NCBI RefSeq assembly: GCF_019104765.1
Contig: NZ_JAHRXJ010000001.1
Coordinates: 62,001 to 126,000, forward strand
DNA length: 64,000 nt
Source: Synechococcus sp. HK05
GTDB lineage: Bacteria; Cyanobacteriota; Cyanobacteriia; PCC-6307; Cyanobiaceae
Reading direction: 5' to 3'
Below, one piece after another: positions 1-8,532 of this stretch. The notes beneath the pieces are model-generated. The model was not told where the DNA came from and did no database searches. It was given only the letters and a program-made list of their open reading frames with translations. The translations under genes and the position numbers were made by a program. Every line of letters starts with the position of its first letter. The first letter of the stretch is position 1.

Positions 1-139
1 GTCTGCTGAAGCGCTGGGGTTGGAGGTGATCCCGGCCGCCGGTTACAGCGAGGCCGCGGGTCTGGTGCTGGCCCTGCGCGAGGGCATTGCTCCGTCGGCC
101 CTGCGCCGGCCGTTGCCTGGTTTGCGGGATCGGTCCTGA
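1..139 (+). CDS. C-terminal fragment of an unidentified protein (truncated by window edge)
   Basis: An open frame enters from the left edge (first full codon at base 2) and ends at TGA 137-139, giving 45 residues. The tail is rich in Ala, Leu and Arg and ends in GLRDRS. Its last base is the first base of the next gene's ATG (TGATG), so the two are probably co-transcribed. Too little is present to recognise the family, and I assign no function. Confidence 0.6.
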   Translation, partial: SAEALGLEVIPAAGYSEAAGLVLALREGIAPSALRRPLPGLRDRS

Positions 140-582
140 TGGCTGGTTTCGGTGCTCAAGCGGGGCTGCCCCCCGAGCAGCCGTGCCCCTGCGGCGGCGC
201 CACCTATGGCTGCTGCTGCCGCCCGCTGCATCGCCAGGAGCAGGCCGCCGCCACAGCCGAACAGCTGATGCGTTCGCGTTACAGCGCCTTTGCCTTGGCC
301 GAGATCGATCACCTGCTGCGCACGCAACCTTCGCTGCAACCGATCCGCGAGCGCCGCCGCTCCCTGGAGGCCAGCTGCCGTCAGCTGCGCTGGCGCCGCC
401 TGGAGATCCTTGCTACTGAAGCCGGTGGGCCGGATGATCTGCACGGCACCGTGACCTTCGCAGCCCACTACAGCGCCGGCGGTCAGCCCGGTGTGTTGCG
501 GGAATGCTCCCGCTTTGGCCGTGAGGGCGGCCGGCCCGATGGGGCCTGGCTTTACCTGGAGGCGCTGGAGCTCAGCGATTGA
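139..582 (+). CDS. YchJ-like (UPF0225) SEC-C motif protein
   Basis: The 147-residue protein begins with a cysteine-rich SEC-C-like segment (CPCGGATYGCCC, about residues 19-30), followed by the family hallmark AEQLMRSRYSAFALAEIDHL and a C-terminal beta-rich half of NTF2-like type. This order is that of the YchJ/UPF0225 family, whose N-terminal cysteines are thought to bind zinc; the cellular role is not established. Length is normal for the family. The ATG overlaps the preceding stop by one base, suggesting translational coupling. The stop overlaps the convergent gene at 572-874 by 11 bases. The family call is secure; any function would be guesswork. Confidence 0.85.
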   Translation: MAGFGAQAGLPPEQPCPCGGATYGCCCRPLHRQEQAAATAEQLMRSRYSAFALAEIDHLLRTQPSLQPIRERRRSLEASCRQLRWRRLEILATEAGGPDDLHGTVTFAAHYSAGGQPGVLRECSRFGREGGRPDGAWLYLEALELSD

Positions 583-874
583 GGCCCGTGCAGATGCGAT
601 CGAGCACCGAGGCGCAGCGGGTGCTGGATCGGGCCATGCATTCACCGCTGAGGGTTTCCAGCCAGAGCTCCCCGGTGCTGGCGATGTCGCTCCAGTCGGC
701 CCAGACACGCACGTAATCGTTCACGCGGCGGCCGGAGCAGGGTCGCTCGAAGGCCATCAGGGTGCGGTGGTCGGGTTGCTCCACCTCCAGCCCCAGCTGT
801 TCGAGCAGCGGGCGCAGGAGCTCACCGGGTGAGTGGGAGCTGTGGAAGGGAACGAGGGCGCGGCAATAGGCCAT
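572..874 (-). CDS. conserved hypothetical protein, 100 aa
   Basis: A 100-residue soluble protein with no signal peptide or membrane segment, starting MAYCRALVPFHSSHSPGELL. It has balanced charge, a central WADWSDIASTGELW stretch and scattered cysteines (C4, C46, C79, C87, C95 by count). Codon use matches its neighbours, which supports a real gene. It lies tail to tail with the YchJ-like gene and about 84 bp downstream of ald on the same strand. I recognise no family. It looks like one of the small lineage-restricted proteins of picocyanobacteria. Confidence 0.6.
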   Translation of the reverse strand: MAYCRALVPFHSSHSPGELLRPLLEQLGLEVEQPDHRTLMAFERPCSGRRVNDYVRVWADWSDIASTGELWLETLSGECMARSSTRCASVLDRICTGLNR

Positions 875-958
875 GGCGTGGGATGGGCCGTGCCTTCAAC
901 CTATGGATGGCGGTCGGAGGGGATCCCCGCCTGCTCACAATCTCTTCCACTCTGGATG

Positions 959-2092
959 TCAGCTCAGGCAGGCCATCGGATGGCGCGTGGGCAGGCCAAG
1001 CGCTTTGGCCACACCCGGATGACACACCGACCCCGCCACGGTGTTGAGCCCCGAAACCAGCTCCGGCCGCTCGGTGACGGCCTCCACCAACCCCCGCCCG
1101 GCCACCGCCGCGATGTAAGGAAGGGTGACACTCACCAGGGCCTCGGTGGAGGTGAAGGGAACGGCCCCGGGCATGTTCCCTACCGCGTAGTGCTGCACCC
1201 CGTGGATGCGCACCACTGGATCGGTGTGGGTGGTTTCGCGGCTGGTGGCGATGCAGCCGCCTTGATCGATCGCCACATCCACGATCACCGAGCCCGCTTG
1301 CATCTGTGCCACCAGGGCTTCATCCACCAGGGTTGGGGCGCGATCGCCGGGCAGCAGCACCGCGCCGATCAACAGATCGGCTGAGGGCACCAGCCGCTCC
1401 AGCAGCCCGCGGCTGCTCACCAGGCTCACCAGTCGGCCCTGGCGCTGTCCCTCCAGCCGGCGCAGCCGCTCCGGGGAGAGATCGAGCAGGAACACTTCCG
1501 CATCCATAGCGGCGGCCAGGCGCGCGGCATTCCAGCCCACGCTGCCGGCGCCAAGCACCACCACCCGCGCCGGACGCACCCCGGTGCAGCCCCCCATCAG
1601 CACCCCGCGCCCGCCGTGGGGTTGCTCCAGCAGATGGGCCCCCACCTGGGCGGCCAGGCGGCCGGCGATCTCACTCATCGGCGCCAGCAGCGGCAGGCTG
1701 CCATCGGCCAGTTGAACCGTTTCATAGGCGATGGCGGTGGTGCCGGCCTGCAGCAGGGCTCTGCCTACGGCGGGATAGGCCGCCAGGTGCAGGTAGGTGA
1801 ACAGCACCAGATCCGGCCGCAGAAAGCCGAACTCCTCTGGCTGCGGCTCCTTCACCTTCACCACCAGATGGGCGGCCCAGGCTTCCGCCTGATCCACCAC
1901 AGCCGCTCCGGCAGCTTCGAAGACCGCATCGCTGATGCCGGCGCCTTCCCCAGCGCCTTGCTCGATCCGCACCTGCAGGCCATGACTCACCAGCTCCCGC
2001 ACGGCATCGGGGGTGAGGGCCACCCGCCGTTCATCGGGCTTGATCTCCCGCGGCACGCCGATGCTGGCGATCGGGGCGATGGAGCCGGCCAT
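959..2092 (-). CDS. ald: alanine dehydrogenase
   Basis: This 377-residue enzyme interconverts L-alanine and pyruvate plus ammonium with NAD(H). The N-terminal signature is GVPREIKPDERRVALTP (about residues 12-28). The VVKVKEP segment holds the substrate-binding lysine and YLHLAA the catalytic-region histidine. A Rossmann motif VVVLGAGSVGWNAARL lies near residue 175, and the C-terminal half has the usual MPGAVPFTST motif. Length matches the family (about 370). The ATG at 2092 fits the usual N-terminus. It is separated from nadE by about 60 bp, same strand. Its role here is probably nitrogen and pyruvate balance. PntA-like transhydrogenase subunits are related, but the full-length single-chain layout argues for Ald. 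Confidence 0.95.
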   Translation of the reverse strand: MAGSIAPIASIGVPREIKPDERRVALTPDAVRELVSHGLQVRIEQGAGEGAGISDAVFEAAGAAVVDQAEAWAAHLVVKVKEPQPEEFGFLRPDLVLFTYLHLAAYPAVGRALLQAGTTAIAYETVQLADGSLPLLAPMSEIAGRLAAQVGAHLLEQPHGGRGVLMGGCTGVRPARVVVLGAGSVGWNAARLAAAMDAEVFLLDLSPERLRRLEGQRQGRLVSLVSSRGLLERLVPSADLLIGAVLLPGDRAPTLVDEALVAQMQAGSVIVDVAIDQGGCIATSRETTHTDPVVRIHGVQHYAVGNMPGAVPFTSTEALVSVTLPYIAAVAGRGLVEAVTERPELVSGLNTVAGSVCHPGVAKALGLPTRHPMACLS

Positions 2093-2153
2093 GGGGCGGG
2101 AGCGAGAACGGGTCAGTGATCAGCTTGGCGCCGCCGATCCGGGATGGCCACGT

Positions 2154-3851
2154 TCAGGCCGCCGCGATCGGCATGCGCCATCCGCTGCCGAAGGAACGTT
2201 TGCCGAGCTTGAGCACAGGCGGGGCCTGGCGGCGCTTGAACTCTGCGCGACGCAGCAGCTGCATCACCCGATCGGCCTGGGCTCGATCGACGCCGCGGGC
2301 CACGAGATCGTCTGGGCTCAGGTGCTGTTCCAGCAGTGCTTCGAGCAGCGGGTCGAGCACGCTGTAGTCGGGCAGTGAATCGCTGTCTCGTTGATCGGGC
2401 CGCAGCTCCGCGCTCGGTGGCTTGTCGCGAATGGCGCGGCCCACCAGCTCGCCATCCGGCGGGAGCCCCAGCTCCTGCCGGCAGTGTGCGGCTGCCGTTG
2501 AATCCAGCCAGGCGCAGAGGCGGAAAACACCGGTTTTGTAGAGGTCTCCGATCACGGCCAGGCCGCCATTCATGTCGCCATAGAGGGTGCAGTAGCCCAC
2601 GGCCAGTTCTGATTTATTGCCGGTGGCGAGCAGCAGCTGGCCCTGTTGGTTGGCCACGGCCATCAGCAGGGTGCCGCGAATGCGCGATTGCAGGTTTTCA
2701 GCGGTGAGGCCTGCGGGTGCACCGCCGAGAGGGGGCGTCAGCGCGGAGTCGAAGCTGTTCATCAGGGCCTCGATCGGCACGGTGTGGGTTGCCATGCCGA
2801 GGCGATTGGCGAGGGCCAGGGAGTCGTTGATCGATCCCAGCGAACTCCAGGGTGAAGGCATCAACAGGGCTTGAACGTTGTCGGGCCCCAGGGCTGCTGC
2901 AGCGATCACGGCGACGAGGGCAGAATCGATGCCGCCGCTGAGCCCCAGCAGCGCCTTGCCGAAGCCGCATTTGCGGGCGTAATCGCGCACTCCCAACACC
3001 AGGGTGCGCACGAGCAGCTCGTTTGGATCTGGCAACTCGGGAGTTGCTTGCGGGCTCGCGCCCGGGGCCGCTGGTGTGGCGTCCCACAGGTGCAGGTCGC
3101 TCTTGGCGAAGGCCAGCTGGCAGGGCACGTCGCCGTTGGCGGTCGCCACAAAGCTGCCGCCGTCAAACACCAGTTCGTCGTTGCCACCCACCTGGTTCAC
3201 ATACGCCACCGGGCAGTGCAGGCGCCGCGCCGCCGCCGCCGCCAGCTCCCGCCTCAGCTTGGCTTTGCCGTCCCCAAAGGGTGAGGCCGAGAGGTTGATC
3301 AGCAGGTCGGGCTGGAGCGCCTGCAAATCCGCCACGGGGTCGGCCCCCAGCAGCCGCTGCGGGTGCAGCTCTTCCTCCACCCAGAGGTCTTCGCAGATCG
3401 TGATCCCAAGGCGCCAGGGGCGGCCGCCGCCCTGCAGCTCCAGCAGGCAGGGCGCATCGGCGGGACGGAAGTAGCGGCGCTCATCAAACACGTCGTAGCT
3501 GGGCAGCAGCCGTTTGCGCGCCACGATTCGCCAGTGGCCCCGCTCCACCAGGGCAGCGCTGTTGAACAGATCGGGCTGCTGGCCGTCGCTGGCGGGTTCG
3601 CTCACGCCCAGCAGCAGGGCCAGCCCCTCAGGGAGTTGTTCGGCCAGCTGATCAAGCACCTGCTGCTGCTGCCGCCGCAGGGCCGGGCGCAGCAGCAGAT
3701 CGCGGGGGGGATAGCCCCAGAGGGCGAGCTCCGGCGCGATCACCAGATCGGCTCCCTGGCTCGCTGCGGCTTGGCAGGCCTCCAGCAGCTGGGCGCCGTT
3801 GCCGGTCAGGTCGCCCACCAGCGGATTGATCTGGGCGAGGGCGAGGCGCAT
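2154..3851 (-). CDS. nadE: glutamine-dependent NAD+ synthetase
   Basis: A two-domain enzyme of 565 residues making NAD+ from nicotinate adenine dinucleotide, ATP and glutamine. Residues about 1-260 are a nitrilase-type glutaminase domain: start MRLALAQINPLVGDL, Glu in VIAPELALWGYPPRDLL, Cys in ITICEDLW. The rest is the synthetase domain with the ATP pyrophosphatase loop LGLSGGIDSALVAV near residue 300, plus ATGNKSELAVGYCTLYGDMNGG. The stop of nadD lies 3 bp upstream of this start, so nadD and nadE form one operon covering the last two steps of NAD synthesis. Length is usual for the glutamine-dependent form. Confidence 0.96.
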   Translation of the reverse strand: MRLALAQINPLVGDLTGNGAQLLEACQAAASQGADLVIAPELALWGYPPRDLLLRPALRRQQQQVLDQLAEQLPEGLALLLGVSEPASDGQQPDLFNSAALVERGHWRIVARKRLLPSYDVFDERRYFRPADAPCLLELQGGGRPWRLGITICEDLWVEEELHPQRLLGADPVADLQALQPDLLINLSASPFGDGKAKLRRELAAAAARRLHCPVAYVNQVGGNDELVFDGGSFVATANGDVPCQLAFAKSDLHLWDATPAAPGASPQATPELPDPNELLVRTLVLGVRDYARKCGFGKALLGLSGGIDSALVAVIAAAALGPDNVQALLMPSPWSSLGSINDSLALANRLGMATHTVPIEALMNSFDSALTPPLGGAPAGLTAENLQSRIRGTLLMAVANQQGQLLLATGNKSELAVGYCTLYGDMNGGLAVIGDLYKTGVFRLCAWLDSTAAAHCRQELGLPPDGELVGRAIRDKPPSAELRPDQRDSDSLPDYSVLDPLLEALLEQHLSPDDLVARGVDRAQADRVMQLLRRAEFKRRQAPPVLKLGKRSFGSGWRMPIAAA

Positions 3852-3854
3852 CAG

Positions 3855-4451
3855 TTAGCGGAGCGTGCGGGAGGGCGGCTGCCCCAGGCCATAGAGATTG
3901 TGACGAACCAGTTCCGCCCACAACCCAGCTGGCACCTGTTCGGGGCTGGGGTGGCGGCGGATCGCTGAACTGGCGGTGGCGGGCACCGGTAGGTTCAGCA
4001 GCTCCGGCTGACCGCCCAGGCTGCGGATGGCCTCCAGGGCCGTTGGATCCAAGCCAAATCCTTGCCGCGGCACCACGGCCAGGCGGCAGCGCTGCAGCAG
4101 TTCAGCGGCCTTCCACCAGCTCGGCACCTGCCCGGCCAGATCGCCTCCCACCACAAACACCAGCGCCTGATCCGGCCAGCGCTCGGCCGCCCGCTCCAGG
4201 GTGATCAACGCCCGAGGATTGCTGAGCTCCTGAGCGTGTTGGATGCGTGGATCGCCGATGGCCTTCACCAGCGCCCCCAGCAGCTGTGCCCGCAGCTCCA
4301 GCGGTGCACCGTGCTGTTTGAACGGGTTGTCGCTGGCCCAGGTGGCGACCTGTCCGTAGTGCTCGGCCAGACCCTCCAGTAGTGCCCGGTGGCCTTCGGT
4401 GGGGGGATCGGCGCTGGTGCCGAACAGGGCCAGGCTGGGCGTTGCGCTCAT
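3855..4451 (-). CDS. nadD: nicotinate-nucleotide adenylyltransferase
   Basis: This enzyme transfers AMP to nicotinate mononucleotide, the step before NadE. The nucleotidyltransferase signature is LALFGTSADPPTEGHRALL, a variant of the GGxFDPxHxGH loop with threonine and glutamate in place of the usual residues. The second signature SSAIRRHPSPEQVP (ISSTxIR type) is near the C-terminus. I start at ATG 4451 because it overlaps the GTPase stop as ATGA; an open frame extends upstream to 4499 but adds only low-complexity residues. About 198 residues, normal for NadD. Gene order GTPase-nadD-nadE is tight. Confidence 0.9.
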   Translation of the reverse strand: MSATPSLALFGTSADPPTEGHRALLEGLAEHYGQVATWASDNPFKQHGAPLELRAQLLGALVKAIGDPRIQHAQELSNPRALITLERAAERWPDQALVFVVGGDLAGQVPSWWKAAELLQRCRLAVVPRQGFGLDPTALEAIRSLGGQPELLNLPVPATASSAIRRHPSPEQVPAGLWAELVRHNLYGLGQPPSRTLR

Positions 4452-5806
4452 GGCAGCAGTGGTTTCAGCGCTGCGGGCCGGTTGCTCTGCTCCTGCCACT
4501 GCTGCAACCAGGCCCGGGCCTGAGGGTCCTGGCGGGCTAGGCGCCGCAGCAGGGAGGCAGGGCGCAGTCGCCCCCGTTCGGCGCTGCGCAGCAGTTCGGC
4601 GGCCGCCAGACGGCCCGTGAGCCGGGTGGTGTGCACCGCCAGCGCCGCCTGGGCCAGGGCCACCGGTGCCGCCGGCGCCAGGCTGAGACCGCCGCTCAGG
4701 GGGGCCGCCAGCAGCAGCACCTGGCGCAGCCCCCCGAGCAGCAGCTGGATACCCAGTTGGGTGCCGCCCAGTAGAGCGTTCTGCGCCGACAGTCGGGTGA
4801 GGAGAGCGCGGGCGCCGCCGCCCCCCAGCTCAAGGCCATAGAGCTCACAGAGCTGCACCACCAGGGCGGTGTCGAGGGCGATGCCGCCGGCGAGATCCAG
4901 CAGCAGCAAGGGATTGGCCGCCACACCGGTGGCTTTGAGGGCGGCGTAGCGGCCGATCAGGGCCTGGGCGTTGTCTTTGCCGCGGCGCAAGCGCCATTGG
5001 TGCAACCGCTGGGCAAAGCGATCCGCGGCCCGCAGGCCGTTGAGGCCCAACAGCAGTGCACCGTGCTGGCTGAGCAGCTCGACCAGAGCCCGGCGCAGGG
5101 GTGCCACCTGAGGCGGCATCGGTTCACTGCGCACCCGGCCATCGTTCAGCACCACGGCCTGCCGTGGCGCCGAGGCCACCGCCAACAGCTCCAGATCGCG
5201 GTGCCCCGGAGGCAAGCGCCGGCGGATGCTGCTGATCAAGCCCTCGCGTTCGTCTGCTGGCCAGCAATCGATGCGGTTGAGCACCAGCAGCACGGGTTTG
5301 CCCGCTGCCAGCAGGTGTTCCAGGGCTTCAGCTTCCGGGGTGGTGAGGTCGCTGTCGAGCACCAGCAGCACCAAATCAGCACCCACGGCCACCCGCGCCG
5401 CCAGGCGCTGTCGGGCCTTGGCGGCGATCTCATCGATGCCGGGGGTGTCCACCAGGTCGACGCCGGCGATCCCGGGGATGCGCACGCGCCAGGGGCGGCG
5501 CTGCTGGCTGCGGGTGCAGCCGTGGGCCACATCGGTGGCGAAGGCCTGCTCCTCCAGCAGCGCATTGAGCAGGCTGGATTTGCCCACGCCCACGCGGCCG
5601 AACACCGCCACCCGCAGCCGCCGCTGTTTGAGAGCTCGCAATTGCTGGTCGAGCGCCTGCAGCTCCGGGCCCAGGGCGCTGCGTTCGCGGTCGCTCAGCC
5701 GCAGCTCGCTGCGCCACTCGCCCAGGAGCAGCTCGCAGCGCTCGGCGGTGGAGGGGGAACGCAAGGGCGGCGGTGAGAACGCCATGCATTGAAGCGGTTG
5801 TGCCAT
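4448..5806 (-). CDS. Era/Der-type GTP-binding protein with C-terminal hydrophobic region
   Basis: This 452-residue GTPase has a P-loop GRVGVGKSSLLNALL (G1), DTPGIDEIAAK (G3) and LNRIDCWP (G4, NKxD-type with R for K), all within about residues 70-200. A C-terminal alanine/leucine-rich part, with hydrophobic stretches such as LLLDLAGGIALDTALVVQL, resembles the DUF697-type membrane-associated GTPases of cyanobacteria. The first Met at 5806 could be replaced by the one at 5785 (MAFSPPPL). It overlaps nadD by 4 bp and is divergent from pepP with only about 26-50 bp between, so the promoters must overlap. Specific target unknown. Confidence 0.85.
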   Translation of the reverse strand: MAQPLQCMAFSPPPLRSPSTAERCELLLGEWRSELRLSDRERSALGPELQALDQQLRALKQRRLRVAVFGRVGVGKSSLLNALLEEQAFATDVAHGCTRSQQRRPWRVRIPGIAGVDLVDTPGIDEIAAKARQRLAARVAVGADLVLLVLDSDLTTPEAEALEHLLAAGKPVLLVLNRIDCWPADEREGLISSIRRRLPPGHRDLELLAVASAPRQAVVLNDGRVRSEPMPPQVAPLRRALVELLSQHGALLLGLNGLRAADRFAQRLHQWRLRRGKDNAQALIGRYAALKATGVAANPLLLLDLAGGIALDTALVVQLCELYGLELGGGGARALLTRLSAQNALLGGTQLGIQLLLGGLRQVLLLAAPLSGGLSLAPAAPVALAQAALAVHTTRLTGRLAAAELLRSAERGRLRPASLLRRLARQDPQARAWLQQWQEQSNRPAALKPLLP

Positions 5807-5832
5807 CGTCGCGCTCAGCCCCGCTCGCTTCC

Positions 5833-7155
5833 ATGCTGATCAGTCCAGCCGTGTATGCCGAGCGCCGCATCCGCTTCTTTCAGGCCCTCGGTGGGGCTGC
5901 GGCGGTGATCCCCGCTGCACCGCTGGTGACCCACCACGCCGATTGCGAGTGGCCGTTCCGCCAAAGCAGCGATTTCTGGTATCTCACCGGCTTCGATGAG
6001 CCCGATGCGGTGGCGCTGTTCCTGCCCCACAGGCCGGAGGGGGAGCGCTATGTGCTGTTCGTGAACCCCAAGGAGCCCAGCGCTGAGGTGTGGAACGGCT
6101 TCCGCTGGGGCTGCGAGGGGGCCGTGGAGCAGTTCGGTGCTGATCTGGCCCATCCCCGCAGTGAACTGGCCCAGCGGCTTCCGGAGTATCTGAGCGGTGC
6201 CGAGGGCATCGCCTTCCGCGTGGGCAAACATCCGGCGGTGGAGCCGCTGGTGCTGCAGGCCTGGGCTGGGCAGCTGGATCGTGCGCCCCGCAGCGGCGCC
6301 GCCGCCCTCGGGCTTGTGGCCCCCTGCCCCCTGCTCCATGGCCTGCGGCTGCGCAAGAGCCCTGAGGAGCTCGATCGCATGCGCGAGGCCGCTCGGATTT
6401 CAGCGGAAGCCCACGAACTCGCGCGCCAAGTGGTGCGCCCGGGGTTGAACGAGCGCCAGGTGCAAGCCGTGATCGAGCAGCACTTCCTGGAGCAGGGCGC
6501 CCGCGGTGCGGCCTACAACTCGATCGTTGCCGGTGGAGACAACGCCTGCGTGTTGCATTACACCGCCAACAACGCCGAGCTGCGCGACGGCGATCTGCTC
6601 CTGATCGACGCCGGTTGCTCCCTCAACGACTACTACAACGGAGACATCACCCGCACCTTCCCGATCAATGGCCGCTTCAGCGGTGAACAGCGGGCCCTCT
6701 ATGAGCTGGTGCTGGCGGCCCAGGAGGCGGCAGTAGCCGCTGTGGCGCCAGGGCAAACCGCCGAGGCCGTGCACAACACCGCTGTGCGGCAGCTGGTGGC
6801 AGGCCTCGTGGAGCTGGGTCTGCTCGCCGGCGAGGTGGACGGGATCATCGAGCAGGGTGCCTATCGCCACCTCTACATGCACCGCACCGGCCACTGGCTC
6901 GGCCTCGATGTGCACGACGTGGGTGCTTACCGCCTGGGTGAGCACCACGTGGCGCTGGAGCCCGGCATGGTGCTCACCGTGGAGCCCGGGCTTTATGTGA
7001 GCGATCGCCTGCCGGTGCCGGAGGGCCAACCCGCCATCGAGGAGCGCTGGAAGGGCATCGGCATCCGCATCGAAGACGACGTGGCGGTGACCGAGCACGG
7101 CCACGAGAACCTCACTGCCGCGGCGCTCAAGGCCCCGGTGGCGATGGAGCGCTAG
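5833..7155 (+). CDS. pepP: Xaa-Pro aminopeptidase (M24B)
   Basis: A metalloaminopeptidase that removes N-terminal residues preceding proline. I take ATG 5833 (MLISPAVYAERR) as the start because this is where family homology normally begins; the frame is open back to 5773 but that stretch overlaps the divergent GTPase start. The N-terminal non-catalytic domain (HADCEWPFRQSSDFWYLTGF) is followed by the pita-bread fold, with metal ligands visible in LLIDAGCSLNDYYNGDITRT (two Asp), the His in HRTGHWLGLDVHD, EPGMVLTVEPGLY (Glu) and IGIRIEDDV (Glu). About 440 residues, usual for PepP. Its stop overlaps the convergent HAD gene by 4 bases. Confidence 0.95.
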   Translation: MLISPAVYAERRIRFFQALGGAAAVIPAAPLVTHHADCEWPFRQSSDFWYLTGFDEPDAVALFLPHRPEGERYVLFVNPKEPSAEVWNGFRWGCEGAVEQFGADLAHPRSELAQRLPEYLSGAEGIAFRVGKHPAVEPLVLQAWAGQLDRAPRSGAAALGLVAPCPLLHGLRLRKSPEELDRMREAARISAEAHELARQVVRPGLNERQVQAVIEQHFLEQGARGAAYNSIVAGGDNACVLHYTANNAELRDGDLLLIDAGCSLNDYYNGDITRTFPINGRFSGEQRALYELVLAAQEAAVAAVAPGQTAEAVHNTAVRQLVAGLVELGLLAGEVDGIIEQGAYRHLYMHRTGHWLGLDVHDVGAYRLGEHHVALEPGMVLTVEPGLYVSDRLPVPEGQPAIEERWKGIGIRIEDDVAVTEHGHENLTAAALKAPVAMER

Positions 7156-7925
7156 GGCAGTGCCTGCTCGAGCGCGGTCAGAACGGCCGTTGTGTTGGGG
7201 ATCACGGCATCCGCCCCGGCCTCCAGCAGCTGCGCTTCGTAGCGGCTGCGGCGCTCGGCGGCCTCGGGTGCCTGCAGGTGGGGTGGTGCCACCGCCAAGC
7301 TGAGGAAGGTTTGTGCACTCTGCTGCTGGCGGGCGCGCTGCACGGTGAGCACATCGGCCACGGTGTCGCCCAGATAGGCCACCGGTAGTCCGCCTGAACC
7401 AAGGCCGCCGCTCAGTTCAGCGGCGAGGCGCAGGAAGCCCGTGGGATCGGGTTTGTCAGGGGCGTCGCCCATGGCGATCAGCGGTGGGTTGTTCAGCCCC
7501 AGGCGCTGCTCCAGCACAAAGCGGGCGGAGGGCGGTTCGGCGCCGCTCACAAAGCCCCAAGCCACGCCGGCGCCGCTCAACTCATCAAAGAAGCTGGGCT
7601 CCACCAGCAGGGGCTCCGTGCCGATGAAGCCCTGCCAGGCCCCTGGATCGCCCTCGGGGTCGCCGCCGAAATAAAAGCCGTTAAACACCTCCACCAGCGC
7701 TTCAAACGCCGGCAACTCCGCCAGGCCGCCCCGGCGCAGCAGTTCGAGCGAGGCGTCCCAGTCGTTGTTCCAGCAGCCCTCGGCCTTGAGGGAGTCGATG
7801 GCGGAGGGCTCAGGCCGCACACCGCTGTAGTGCTGCACCGTTTCCACGATGGCCCTGCGGTAGCTACCGCCCACGTCCCGGATCACGCCGTCGATGTCGA
7901 ACAGCAGAACAGCGCGGGGACTCAG
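7152..7925 (-). CDS. HAD-superfamily hydrolase (TIGR01548-like), start unclear
   Basis: A HAD phosphatase-like protein. The first standard start codon is a GTG at 7886, but that codon lies inside motif I: the frame upstream reads AVLLFDIDGVIRDVGG, where the first Asp is the catalytic nucleophile. The frame is open back to about 7964 with no ATG, GTG or TTG; the best candidate is CTG at 7925 (L-S-P-R-A-V-L-L-F-D). Downstream are GCWNNDWDASLELL, a motif II serine in GFVSGAEPP, and KPDPTGFLRLA plus AYLGDTVADVLTV as motifs III/IV. I recognise the subfamily often called TIGR01548 in cyanobacteria; the substrate is unknown. It is convergent with pepP and divergent from PSRP-3. Confidence 0.8.
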   Translation of the reverse strand: MSPRAVLLFDIDGVIRDVGGSYRRAIVETVQHYSGVRPEPSAIDSLKAEGCWNNDWDASLELLRRGGLAELPAFEALVEVFNGFYFGGDPEGDPGAWQGFIGTEPLLVEPSFFDELSGAGVAWGFVSGAEPPSARFVLEQRLGLNNPPLIAMGDAPDKPDPTGFLRLAAELSGGLGSGGLPVAYLGDTVADVLTVQRARQQQSAQTFLSLAVAPPHLQAPEAAERRSRYEAQLLEAGADAVIPNTTAVLTALEQALP

Positions 7926-7968
7926 GGGCCTGGAAACAGCGGCTGGTAGGTTAGTTGTTTGTGATTAA

Positions 7969-8451
<483 letters not shown>

Positions 8452-8478
8452 TCGTTTCAGTGGTCTTGCGATTCAGCT

Positions 8479-8500
8479 GCCCCCGTCAGGGGGCTTTTTT
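8479..8500 (+). terminator. rho-independent terminator of PSRP-3 gene
   Basis: A perfect 6-bp GC stem, GCCCCC (8479-8484) and GGGGGC (8489-8494), encloses a GTCA tetraloop and is followed by six T (8495-8500). It lies 28 bp after the PSRP-3 stop and separates it from the convergent operon that ends at 8533. Confidence 0.9.
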
Positions 8501-8532
8501 ATTGGCTGGCCCTTGGGCGCGTGGCTTTGGCG

